From a virus, in the IMG/VR virus record IMGVR_UViG_3300006793_000232, positions 1 to 26,649 of that record: a stretch of DNA of 26,649 nt; one strand, written 5' to 3'. The notes under the pieces were generated by a model. The model had not been told where the DNA came from, ran no database searches, and saw nothing but the letters and a program-made list of their open reading frames with translations. Below, one piece after another: positions 9,093 to 15,029 of the stretch. The first letter of the stretch is position 1. Each line of letters opens with the position of its first letter. A program made the translations under genes and the position numbers.

Positions 9093-9377
9093 TTCTTCTA
9101 CTTTTGTGTCAGCAGGATTGTCGTACCACTCATCATCTGAAACTTTATCTTCTACTTTTTCAGCAGCAGTAAAGTTTTTAATTTCACCCATACCATCTGT
9201 TTTTTCAACAAAATTGGGTAGTAGCAATTCTCCCTGTTTGGTTTGAGCTTCCTTAAGCCTTTTCCAGTCAGAGTCTTTTACTTCAACCCAGTTATTCTTG
9301 TCAAAAATTACATCAAGTTTCTCATCCCTAATGGCATCAAAAACTCGTATATATGGATTAACTTTTATATATTTCAC
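9087..9377 (-). CDS. Hypothetical protein between tail terminator and tail tube genes
   Basis: This 96-aa protein (KYIKVNPYIRVFDAIRDEKL start) has an acidic C-terminal tail (VSDDEWYDNPADTKVEEE). It starts with GTG overlapping the upstream TGA by four bases (GTGA), with GGAG 8 nt upstream, so it is translationally coupled to the tail-terminator gene. I recognise no family. Small proteins in this slot are frequent in actinobacterial and marine siphophages and have no assigned role. It may be a tail or head-tail junction accessory protein. Confidence 0.75.
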   Translation of the reverse strand: MKYIKVNPYIRVFDAIRDEKLDVIFDKNNWVEVKDSDWKRLKEAQTKQGELLLPNFVEKTDGMGEIKNFTAAEKVEDKVSDDEWYDNPADTKVEEE

Positions 9378-9826
9378 GATATCGCTCCATAAATCATTAC
9401 CATATCACAAGTATAGCGTGCCAAACCGAGCTCGGGTTCTTCTACTCTACCGAGACCAGATATTGAATCAAAACCATGAACCATTCCTACCTCTCCACCA
9501 ACGCTAGTTAGTTTTGTAGGTGCATGGTCAAAAGCTTCTCTTACAAAAGTATTACCTAAGGAAAAAGCAGAGGAATAGTCTGGTTGTCCTTTGGTTGAAT
9601 TAGTTGCATATTTACCTGCATAAAAATCTACTACAAGCTGTGCTTGGTATATTAACGACTCTCCACCTAATGGACTTCCACCAAGCATTTGTATAACTAC
9701 AAATGGCATATCTGCACCAACAGGTAATCTTGTTGACACTTTTTGATTAACTAAATCAGTAATGCTTGTTTTACTTAAAGCCCAAGTTCTAGCTAATATT
9801 TCTCCGTCTGGTAAGTTTTGCGCCAT
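9374..9826 (-). CDS. Tail terminator protein
   Basis: This 150-aa protein has the pattern of tail-terminator / tail-completion proteins: an N-terminal helix (LARTWALSKTSITDLVNQKV), strands such as MPFVVIQMLGGSP, and YQAQLVVDFYAGKYAT. It lies between the neck protein and the tube protein, the standard position. AAGGAGA 5 nt upstream of the ATG gives a strong ribosome site, which lies in the last codons and stop of the neck gene. A hexamer of this protein would cap the finished tail and join it to the head. Assignment is by position and secondary-structure pattern. Confidence 0.75.
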   Translation of the reverse strand: MAQNLPDGEILARTWALSKTSITDLVNQKVSTRLPVGADMPFVVIQMLGGSPLGGESLIYQAQLVVDFYAGKYATNSTKGQPDYSSAFSLGNTFVREAFDHAPTKLTSVGGEVGMVHGFDSISGLGRVEEPELGLARYTCDMVMIYGAIS

Positions 9827-9827
9827 T

Positions 9828-10784
9828 CTATCTCCTTAATTTATTTGCTTCAGCTATGAGGTTAGTAGTACTTACTCCGACATTTGTTGGACTCTTCTTA
9901 AATCTTTCTATTGTGTTTCTAGCACCCCTACGCATCATGGCACCTTTACCGTTTCTAGTGTTTACAGCAGGACGGTTTCTTGAAGATGATTTCAAAACTT
10001 TAACAGCTTCCGGCACTGGGAAGTATTTGTCTAAATATTTTGAACCAACGTTAAATCTGTTACCAGAACCAAACTCTATTATTGCGTGGTAATCTTTAGT
10101 AGTGCTGTCACCAATAATAACTTGACCAGATGGCATAGTTCCACCTTTAGCTTTATCTCTACCGAAATCTGCTCTTAAGGTTCCCCTTAGCTTTCCAGAT
10201 GAAACTGGAACGAATGGGTATACTTGCCTAATGACATCTTCTGTCACCTTTGCTATAGCATCATCAATATGATTAGCTATTAACTGAGCGTCAAATCCAC
10301 CTTGGACACTAACAATTGCTTTTTCTGGAACGTTTTTTCTAAACTGTTTTTTAACAAAAGTATCAAAAGCTTTTTGTGTGTTAGCACCAATAACTGACCT
10401 AGCAGCACGAGTAAATATACTGTTACCCGGTACCATAAGAATAAGTTTACCTGTTGCTCTACCACCAAATCTTCTAAATATACGTTCTCCCGCTCCTTCT
10501 ATGTTGGTATCTCCACTTCGTAATTTATTAAAAGTACCTATAGCAGCATTGACGTCACCCATAACACGACCACCTTTAAGCATATAATGACGTGCTGTAC
10601 TTAAGGAACCTAGTTTAGGCATTCCCGGAAGTGCTTGAAGGTCACCAATAAAAAGTGAGTATTCGTAAAAAAAACTTCTTAAATCTTGAAAGCTAGCTAT
10701 TTTACCAAACTGATAACGCTTTGAATTAGAGTTAATTTTTTTAAGAGTTCTGAGTGACCTATTAAGTCTTAGAGTTTGTGCCAT
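9828..10784 (-). CDS. Neck protein, HK97 gp10-like, with N-terminal extension
   Basis: Residues ~160-260 carry the HK97 gp10-like core (VYPFVPVSSGKLRGTLRADFG, then YHAIIEFGSGNRFN). The 318-aa length is about twice that of usual family members (~140-180 aa). The extra N-terminal ~150 residues are basic and of unknown role (SLRTLKKINSNSKRYQFGK). The C-terminus is also basic (GAMMRRGARNTIERFKKS). Its ATG overlaps the preceding stop by one base (TAATG). The role would be head-tail joining, in or near the neck. Confidence 0.78.
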   Translation of the reverse strand: MAQTLRLNRSLRTLKKINSNSKRYQFGKIASFQDLRSFFYEYSLFIGDLQALPGMPKLGSLSTARHYMLKGGRVMGDVNAAIGTFNKLRSGDTNIEGAGERIFRRFGGRATGKLILMVPGNSIFTRAARSVIGANTQKAFDTFVKKQFRKNVPEKAIVSVQGGFDAQLIANHIDDAIAKVTEDVIRQVYPFVPVSSGKLRGTLRADFGRDKAKGGTMPSGQVIIGDSTTKDYHAIIEFGSGNRFNVGSKYLDKYFPVPEAVKVLKSSSRNRPAVNTRNGKGAMMRRGARNTIERFKKSPTNVGVSTTNLIAEANKLRR

Positions 10785-11125
10785 TAAAAGCCTGCTTGCA
10801 TTTCTATTTCTTTATAGAAAACATTACCAAAACGGTCTTTTACATTTTTGACGGCTTTGATGTCATAATAATTACTTTCCCATTCAATTCTATCTTGAGG
10901 AGTAATTGTTTCGTTTGGTCCCATTGTTACAACAAAGATATCATTCTCTTCTGTTCTACCGTCTGTAGTTAACTCTTGTGCTCTTGTGTGTTGAATTTTA
11001 CACTGAACTGAGGTTGCTGAGTCAGAGAATGTAGCAGTGGAAAGACCTCTATCATCTACAGAGGAGCCACTTAATGTTTGAATCGTAACTGATTCATTTA
11101 ATACTGAAGTTGGAATCTTTGGCAT
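10784..11125 (-). CDS. Head closure / head-tail joining protein
   Basis: This 113-aa protein (MPKIPTSVLNESVTIQTLSG) matches small head-closure proteins (SPP1 gp16 / phage head-tail joining type): an oxidised-loop-like TLSGSSVDDRGLSTATF segment, then DRIEWESNYYDIKAVKNVKD near the C-terminus. A longer frame exists from a GTG at 11158, but that GTG lies in the stem of the terminator at 11144-11168, so I reject it. There is no Shine-Dalgarno before the ATG at 11125. Instead TGGTATAAT ends 7 nt upstream, so the mRNA is predicted to be leaderless. This gene heads the neck and tail operon. Confidence 0.8.
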   Translation of the reverse strand: MPKIPTSVLNESVTIQTLSGSSVDDRGLSTATFSDSATSVQCKIQHTRAQELTTDGRTEENDIFVVTMGPNETITPQDRIEWESNYYDIKAVKNVKDRFGNVFYKEIEMQAGF

Positions 11126-11132
11126 AATTATA

Positions 11133-11141
11133 ATTATACCA
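11133..11141 (-). promoter_or_regulatory. Extended -10 promoter of the neck/tail operon (leaderless)
   Basis: TGGTATAAT on the minus strand leaves 7 nt before the ATG at 11125, placing the expected start of transcription on or beside the start codon. The -35 area is occupied by the T tract of the terminator and shows no -35 match. Confidence 0.65.
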
Positions 11142-11143
11142 AC

Positions 11144-11168
11144 AAAAAACCCCCTCACGAAGAAGGGG
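11144..11168 (-). terminator. Rho-independent terminator after the HTH gene
   Basis: A stem of CCCCTT against GAGGGG with a six-base CTTCGT loop is followed by TTTTTT on the minus strand. It lies between the 248-aa helix-turn-helix gene and the neck operon. The reverse reading also ends in TTTT, so weak bidirectional action is possible. Confidence 0.85.
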
Positions 11169-11224
11169 CTTTTGAGTATAGTATGCTCGTCAACAAAAAG
11201 TTGACGTACATCAATAATAACAGA

Positions 11225-11971
11225 TTAACTCTTAGGTGTGTACCCTAATCCAGCAAAATATTTTAAAGATTCTTGCTTAGCCATTCCGTGTGCGTTACTT
11301 CTAACTTCTGGGTCTACTGAATTCAAATTAGCAGAGTAAGCTGTCTGAAATGCAATTGAATATTGTTGCAATCCCGAAGCCAATCTTCTATTTCTATGAA
11401 AGTATTCTGCAGGTAAGTCACCAAGTTCTGGAAGTGCAGAACATTGTTTACTTTCTACTACAGGTGTGGTTACATCTCTTTTGTAATAGTATTCTCTGAC
11501 CATAGACTTTACAGCTTTTTTACTTCTTCTTGAGTACCCATCAAGAGTGTTCTTGTCTTTATAGAATTCTGATACTGGTAACCATTCTCCAGTAACGATG
11601 CATCGCTTATGAGTAGGATTCTTTCTTTTCTCTATAGCAATTGCTTCTGCTTCTATTAATTTATCTTTATATTGAGGATTTTCATCCAACCAATATGTAA
11701 ACTTGCCTTTTCCAAATGGGTAATTTGCGTATGTTCTAGCAGTATTTACCGTTCCTTTTCCATCTTTAATGAATGCTATTATTTCATCAGCTACCATTGT
11801 GGTAATAGGCATAGCCCTTGTAGGCAAACCAAGTTTTTTCTTCATGAGTCGTACATTTTCATGTGACATACCCCATTCATTAGCCCATTCACGAAGTGTC
11901 TTATTAGGAAACTTCTTAAACAGAAACTCTGCTTGCTCTATTGTAGGTTTAGTTATATTATTATCTTCCAT
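11225..11971 (-). CDS. Helix-turn-helix protein with degenerate zinc-ribbon motif
   Basis: The 248-aa protein starts MEDNNITKPTIEQAEF. Residues ~25-48 (TLREWANEWGMSHENVRLMK) form a clear helix-turn-helix. Around residues 117-160 the segment CIVTGEWLPVSEFYKDK, then TLDGYSRRSK, follows the pattern of phage zinc-ribbon / endonuclease VII-like proteins (C-x2-C ... EFYK ... DGY ... C-x2-C), but only one cysteine remains there, so metal binding is probably lost. The frame also has a GTG at 11986, but TGATAAAAT sits 5 nt before the ATG at 11971, suggesting a leaderless mRNA from the ATG. It may be a regulator of the divergent plus-strand genes. A small terminase subunit (HTH protein) displaced from its usual place is the alternative. 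Confidence 0.72.
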   Translation of the reverse strand: MEDNNITKPTIEQAEFLFKKFPNKTLREWANEWGMSHENVRLMKKKLGLPTRAMPITTMVADEIIAFIKDGKGTVNTARTYANYPFGKGKFTYWLDENPQYKDKLIEAEAIAIEKRKNPTHKRCIVTGEWLPVSEFYKDKNTLDGYSRRSKKAVKSMVREYYYKRDVTTPVVESKQCSALPELGDLPAEYFHRNRRLASGLQQYSIAFQTAYSANLNSVDPEVRSNAHGMAKQESLKYFAGLGYTPKS

Positions 11972-11976
11972 ACTCC

Positions 11977-11985
11977 ATTTTATCA
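11977..11985 (-). promoter_or_regulatory. Extended -10 promoter of the HTH gene (leaderless)
   Basis: TGATAAAAT on the minus strand ends 5 nt before the ATG at 11971. There is no ribosome site at a usable distance (GGAG is one base from the ATG). Confidence 0.55.
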
Positions 11986-12050
11986 CACAAACGTTTTTTT
12001 AGCAAGATTTTTACACTTTTTTTTGTTTTTTGTTGTGTTTAGGTAAAATG

Positions 12051-12059
12051 TGGTATAAT
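12051..12059 (+). promoter_or_regulatory. Extended -10 promoter of the plus-strand island
   Basis: TGGTATAAT on the plus strand, with a weak TTGTTG 18 nt upstream of the hexamer. Transcription would start near 12066 and give a ~20-nt leader containing AAGGAG (12075-12080), 5 nt before the ATG at 12086. It diverges from the HTH gene promoter about 70 bp away. Confidence 0.7.
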
Positions 12060-12085
12060 TAGAAGGTATAGTACAAGGAGTTTTA

Positions 12086-12313
12086 ATGTTAGATGCATTT
12101 AAACCAGAAATTATTGCCGTCGACGAGCACCAAAAACTGCTCAAAATCGGTGAAAATACTGTATTTGTTACTTTTAACAAGTATACAAACTCTTTCGAGG
12201 GTCAAATATACACTAAAGTACAAGACAAATATGGTAGATTCATTAATGAATTTGTTACAGGTGTAACAGGCAATAGTGAAAAAGAAGTTATTCAAGAAGC
12301 TTTAAAAATATAA
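12086..12313 (+). CDS. Small hypothetical protein, first gene of plus-strand island
   Basis: A 75-aa protein (MLDAFKPEIIAVDEHQKLLK) with a strong ribosome site (AAGGAG, 5 nt spacing) and a good promoter. It looks beta-rich, with alternating hydrophobic residues (NTVFVTFNKYTNSFEGQIYT), and ends in an amphipathic helix (EKEVIQEALKI). There is no signal peptide and no recognised family. It stands divergent to the HTH gene and directly upstream of the lysozyme-like gene, which has its own promoter. Confidence 0.75.
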   Translation: MLDAFKPEIIAVDEHQKLLKIGENTVFVTFNKYTNSFEGQIYTKVQDKYGRFINEFVTGVTGNSEKEVIQEALKI

Positions 12314-12333
12314 CTTGTAAATTTTCCATAATA

Positions 12334-12342
12334 TGTTATAAT
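12334..12342 (+). promoter_or_regulatory. Extended -10 promoter of the lysozyme gene
   Basis: TGTTATAAT ends 6 nt before an ATG at 12349. That ATG opens a nine-codon frame (MKKKEVYDS) that ends inside the start of the lysozyme gene (ATG 12368). The same bases AGAAAGAAG could serve as a weak ribosome site for 12368. Confidence 0.6.
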
Positions 12343-12367
12343 AATATTATGAAAAAGAAAGAAGTAT

Positions 12368-12928
12368 ATGATAGCTGAATGTATGATATTTTTGGCATCT
12401 TTTGGTGTCATTAGTCAAGCAACCCCAGAGCTAATAGAAGAATACAGAGAATGTTCTTCGGTTATTCCTAGTTCTATGACTCAATATTCCAATATTTATG
12501 TAGATTATTTCGATAAAGAAAATTTATATACAGCAATGAGAATAGGTTGGTGTGAAAGCAGAGGTAAATACAATGCTTATCGTAAATCAGCTGATGACTC
12601 GGGATTAATGCAGTTTATTCCTTCGACTTGGAACTGGATTGCAGAAAAGTTTGATGCACCAATGTTTGATTCACAGATTTTAACTTATGATGGGATACCA
12701 CTAAATTTTTTACCAGAACAAGAGTTCTACGTAAGAGAGAGTTTTGCATTTGAAACTATTCAATTCAACCCTTATTACAATATTTGGATGGCTAGTAAAC
12801 TAGCTCAAGATACTTACAAAAAAAGTAATGGGGATACGTATACAACATTTAGAGACTGGAACTCTAGCAAGTTTTGTTGGGGTAATGAAAAAGTATTTGA
12901 AAGGAAGTGGAGAAATGAAGGATTCTAA
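12368..12928 (+). CDS. Secreted lytic transglycosylase / lysozyme-like endolysin
   Basis: This 186-aa protein begins with a hydrophobic segment (MIAECMIFLASFGVISQATP) resembling a signal or signal-anchor peptide. Residues ~52-100 carry the SLT/goose-lysozyme signature: WCESRGKYNA with the likely catalytic Glu63, then SGLMQFIPSTW (78-88). It would cleave glycan strands of host peptidoglycan at lysis or entry. Signal-type export would mean host secretion can release it; I find no clear holin beside it. An in-frame stop 18 nt upstream fixes ATG 12368 as the first possible ATG. It is encoded opposite to the head and tail genes, in the island between them. Confidence 0.85.
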   Translation: MIAECMIFLASFGVISQATPELIEEYRECSSVIPSSMTQYSNIYVDYFDKENLYTAMRIGWCESRGKYNAYRKSADDSGLMQFIPSTWNWIAEKFDAPMFDSQILTYDGIPLNFLPEQEFYVRESFAFETIQFNPYYNIWMASKLAQDTYKKSNGDTYTTFRDWNSSKFCWGNEKVFERKWRNEGF

Positions 12929-13061
12929 TAAATATTTAGAATGGAAGAAAAAAATGGTATCAGAAATGCGTCAAGAAGAATATGATAGAGCTATGAAAAA
13001 TTGGACTCTTAGTAAAGATTTACTTGACTCTCTAGAAAGTAGAGAAAGTGGAAGACGATAA
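12915..13061 (+). CDS. Small charged protein overlapping the lysozyme gene end
   Basis: A 48-aa frame (MKDSNKYLEWKKKMVSEMRQ) starts at ATG 12915, 14 bases before the lysozyme gene ends. AAGGAAG at 12901-12907 is 7 nt upstream, which supports this start over one further upstream in the same frame. It is highly charged and probably a single long helix with no membrane segment, so it is not an obvious holin. Unknown family. Confidence 0.6.
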   Translation: MKDSNKYLEWKKKMVSEMRQEEYDRAMKNWTLSKDLLDSLESRESGRR

Positions 13062-13368
13062 ATACTATCCCTTACCGGATTACTTAACTATAAAAAAGTC
13101 AAACATAGACGGTTTAGGTCTTTTTAGTACGCAAATTATAGATGAGAGTACTAATTTGGGAATAAGCCACATAAAGAATGATGAGTTTCAACACGGAATG
13201 ATAAGAACTCCACTAGGTGGGTTTGTTAATCATGCTGAAGATTCTAATTGCGAACTTATAGAAATAGGTCCAAATATTTATTTATATACAAAAAAAGATA
13301 TTATGCCCGAAGAAGAACTAACTTTAACTTACAGTACTTATTCTGTTAAAACTGTTGCTTCTTTTTAG
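13048..13368 (+). CDS. SET-domain protein (putative lysine methyltransferase)
   Basis: This 106-aa protein has the compact SET signature: DGLGLFST near residues 21-28 (the G-x-G loop), GGFVNHAEDSNCEL at 57-70 with the Asn61-His62 pair that helps bind S-adenosylmethionine, and MPEEELTLTYS at 86-96 with the terminal tyrosine (Tyr95). It has no pre-SET or post-SET cysteines. Enzymes of this fold transfer methyl groups to lysine side chains; the target here is unknown, with phage structural or host proteins possible. It starts with GTG, overlaps the upstream gene by 14 bases, and its 3' end overlaps the convergent FmdB-like gene by 23 bases. Confidence 0.82.
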   Translation: MEDDKYYPLPDYLTIKKSNIDGLGLFSTQIIDESTNLGISHIKNDEFQHGMIRTPLGGFVNHAEDSNCELIEIGPNIYLYTKKDIMPEEELTLTYSTYSVKTVASF

Positions 13369-13585
13369 AAGCTTTTCTAGCTTTGTCTTTCATTGATTGA
13401 CTAGCACCATTAGGATTACTATTCCAATCAATGCCAACAGTTCCATAGAGATAAACCCTATTGCTAATTTGTCTATTAGAAATTGCTTTACATTTTTCAC
13501 ATTTTACCTTTGGTTCGTCGTGTATTGAGTGTGTTACCTCAAAAACATGCTCACATTTAGAACATTTATAATCATACCTAGCCAT
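13346..13585 (-). CDS. FmdB-type zinc-ribbon protein
   Basis: This 79-aa protein opens MARYDYKCSKCEHVFEV and continues KVKCEKCKAIS: two C-x2-C knuckles in the first 35 residues, the Zn_ribbon_8 / FmdB layout. The C-terminus is lysine-rich (KARKASKKKQQF). Such proteins are common in phages of streamlined marine bacteria, often in the head operon; their role is not established, and a regulatory or nucleic-acid-binding function is assumed. Its ATG overlaps the upstream stop by one base. Its 3' end overlaps the SET gene in opposite orientation. Confidence 0.85.
   Translation of the reverse strand: MARYDYKCSKCEHVFEVTHSIHDEPKVKCEKCKAISNRQISNRVYLYGTVGIDWNSNPNGASQSMKDKARKASKKKQQF
13357..13376 (+). 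terminator. Possible terminator in the convergent gene overlap
   Basis: GCTTCT, a TTTT loop and AGAAGC form a 6-bp hairpin followed by TTTTC on the plus strand. It contains the stop codon of the SET gene. On the minus strand the hairpin is followed by a weaker TTTT after five bases. The stem is short, so it may act as a weak two-way terminator where the operons meet. Confidence 0.4.
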
Positions 13586-13800
13586 TAGTATATATATTTA
13601 CCTGTTCTCTTATCAACACCAATTATAGGCTCTCTTAAGCGTATATTCCTACTAATAGGATTACCTCGTTTGTTAACATATTTTACATCAACGTTGAGTT
13701 GTTTAGGATTTTCTTGTTTAAAAGAACGGATAGCTTCTTTTAATCCTTTTCCTTTAACGATTTTTATTTCACCATCGAATTCGTACTGATAGCGATTCAT
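13585..13800 (-). CDS. Small hypothetical protein in head operon
   Basis: A 71-aa basic protein (MNRYQYEFDGEIKIVKGKGL) predicted as beta strands around a helix (LKEAIRSFKQENPKQ). Its ATG follows the upstream stop codon with no gap (TAAATG), and its own stop overlaps the FmdB start by one base, so it belongs to the same operon. I recognise no family. Confidence 0.7.
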   Translation of the reverse strand: MNRYQYEFDGEIKIVKGKGLKEAIRSFKQENPKQLNVDVKYVNKRGNPISRNIRLREPIIGVDKRTGKYIY

Positions 13801-13995
13801 TTACTTTATTGGATATTTTTTACAAACTTTTAAGTATGCGTTGACTAAACCATCCATGTCTTGAACTAGATTAGTTCCTTTCATTCTCATGGAGTTCATT
13901 TGTTCAAGTAGAGCTTCCATAAAAAAGTCTATGTTTTGTGCTCTTAGCCAAGCTTGTCTTTGAGCTTTATTAAATTCAATATCTTTATTTTCCAT
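13801..13995 (-). CDS. Small hypothetical helical protein in head operon
   Basis: A 64-aa protein (MENKDIEFNKAQRQAWLRAQ) with a strongly helical pattern, including FFMEALLEQMNSMRMKG. It lies between the connector gene and the 71-aa gene. The ribosome site is not obvious; translation may depend on the upstream gene, which ends 9 bases before it. No recognised family. Confidence 0.68.
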   Translation of the reverse strand: MENKDIEFNKAQRQAWLRAQNIDFFMEALLEQMNSMRMKGTNLVQDMDGLVNAYLKVCKKYPIK

Positions 13996-14004
13996 AACAG
14001 CAGT

Positions 14005-14691
14005 CTAGTCTAAAATTGAGGCAGATGTAAAGTATTGCCTTTTATATTTTGTTAGTACTGATTTGTCTTGGGTATTGAGTATTTCTTGATTCATTAAATC
14101 TACAACTGATTCATATGTTGCTTTATAGTCTCCTATAGATTCTTCTGTTACTAGTTGAAACTGTGAATCTACTGAGTTGTCTGCATTATGAGTTGAAACT
14201 TCACCAGTTGACTGTTGAGATGATAGTGCTGCGGAAGCTGTAAATAATCTTCCTGCTGCTCTAGCACTAATGAACTTTATGTCTGATGGTATGTTTTCTG
14301 CTGCTGATTCTGTGTCTGAGTATCCAGCTTTGTAAGTAATTACAATATTTTGTAATCTTATATCAGACCATCTTTTGTTATTTGTTCTTTTGATTTTTCC
14401 TGTTTGCTTGTAAGCAACAAAATGTTCTTGATTACCCTCTGCATAAAGAACCCCGTCCTCATACAGTGAAGTTATTGAAACTATTGGTGCTACTTTAGTA
14501 AATATCTCTTCTTGATTAGCCCCATCAAATGTGTTGACTACAGCTCCGTTATATTCGAGCTCATAGCCAACAAAGTTTTTGATTGCTGCATCTGCTGCCG
14601 GTATAAAAATATCAGTGATGGTTGTTTCATCACTTGCTGAAACGTCTATACCAATAGCTTTTTTAACGTCTGAAACAGAAGAAAGTGCCAT
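14005..14691 (-). CDS. Head-tail connector (gp6-like adaptor)
   Basis: This 228-aa protein has the pattern of HK97 gp6 / phage connector proteins: an N-terminal helix-rich part (SSVSDVKKAIGIDVSASDET, then FIPAADAAIKNFVGYELEY), a middle strand region with IVSITSLYEDGVLY, NIVITYKAGY and IPSDIKFISARAAGRLF. The C-terminal ~75 residues (SQQSTGEVSTHNADNSVDS onward) are an extra, polar segment. It lies downstream of the major capsid gene, as expected for a ring that binds the portal. TAAGG 8 nt upstream of the ATG is a moderate ribosome site. Confidence 0.83.
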   Translation of the reverse strand: MALSSVSDVKKAIGIDVSASDETTITDIFIPAADAAIKNFVGYELEYNGAVVNTFDGANQEEIFTKVAPIVSITSLYEDGVLYAEGNQEHFVAYKQTGKIKRTNNKRWSDIRLQNIVITYKAGYSDTESAAENIPSDIKFISARAAGRLFTASAALSSQQSTGEVSTHNADNSVDSQFQLVTEESIGDYKATYESVVDLMNQEILNTQDKSVLTKYKRQYFTSASILD

Positions 14692-14701
14692 TGGCTAAAC
14701 C

Positions 14702-14956
14702 TTACTTGTCTTCTACGTCTTCTGGCTTAACAGCTTTATTTTCAATTGATTTTTTGGTTGATTTTTTCTTAGGAGCTTCCTCTTTAGAAGCTGCTTTTTT
14801 AACGCCCCAACCATGCTTTGCTAAGTAATCTGAATTGTATTCATGACCTTTTTTAGCAATCTTTGAAGCTTGACCATTAACACCGGAAACATCTCCTTCA
14901 TAGAGACTACCGTCTGCTAATTTCCAAATATCATTTTCTACTTTTATATATTCCAT
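14702..14956 (-). CDS. Small protein downstream of the major capsid gene
   Basis: An 84-aa protein (MEYIKVENDIWKLADGSLYE) with a short beta-rich N-terminal part and a lysine- and glutamate-rich tail (EEAPKKKSTKKSIENKAVK). AAGGAAC 5 nt before the ATG gives a good ribosome site. The position just after the capsid gene is one where decoration or head-accessory proteins occur, but the sequence gives no direct support for that role. Confidence 0.7.
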   Translation of the reverse strand: MEYIKVENDIWKLADGSLYEGDVSGVNGQASKIAKKGHEYNSDYLAKHGWGVKKAASKEEAPKKKSTKKSIENKAVKPEDVEDK

Positions 14957-15029
14957 TTTTGTTCCTTAATAAAAAAATTTAATAGTTCTATCTGGGGCAG
15001 GGTTACTACCCCAGATAATAATGAACTAA

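Noticed and set aside
10784-11158. Longer head-closure reading from GTG 11158
   Set aside because: The extra codons encode an unlikely hydrophobic stretch derived from the terminator stem and T tract, and they would cover the promoter.
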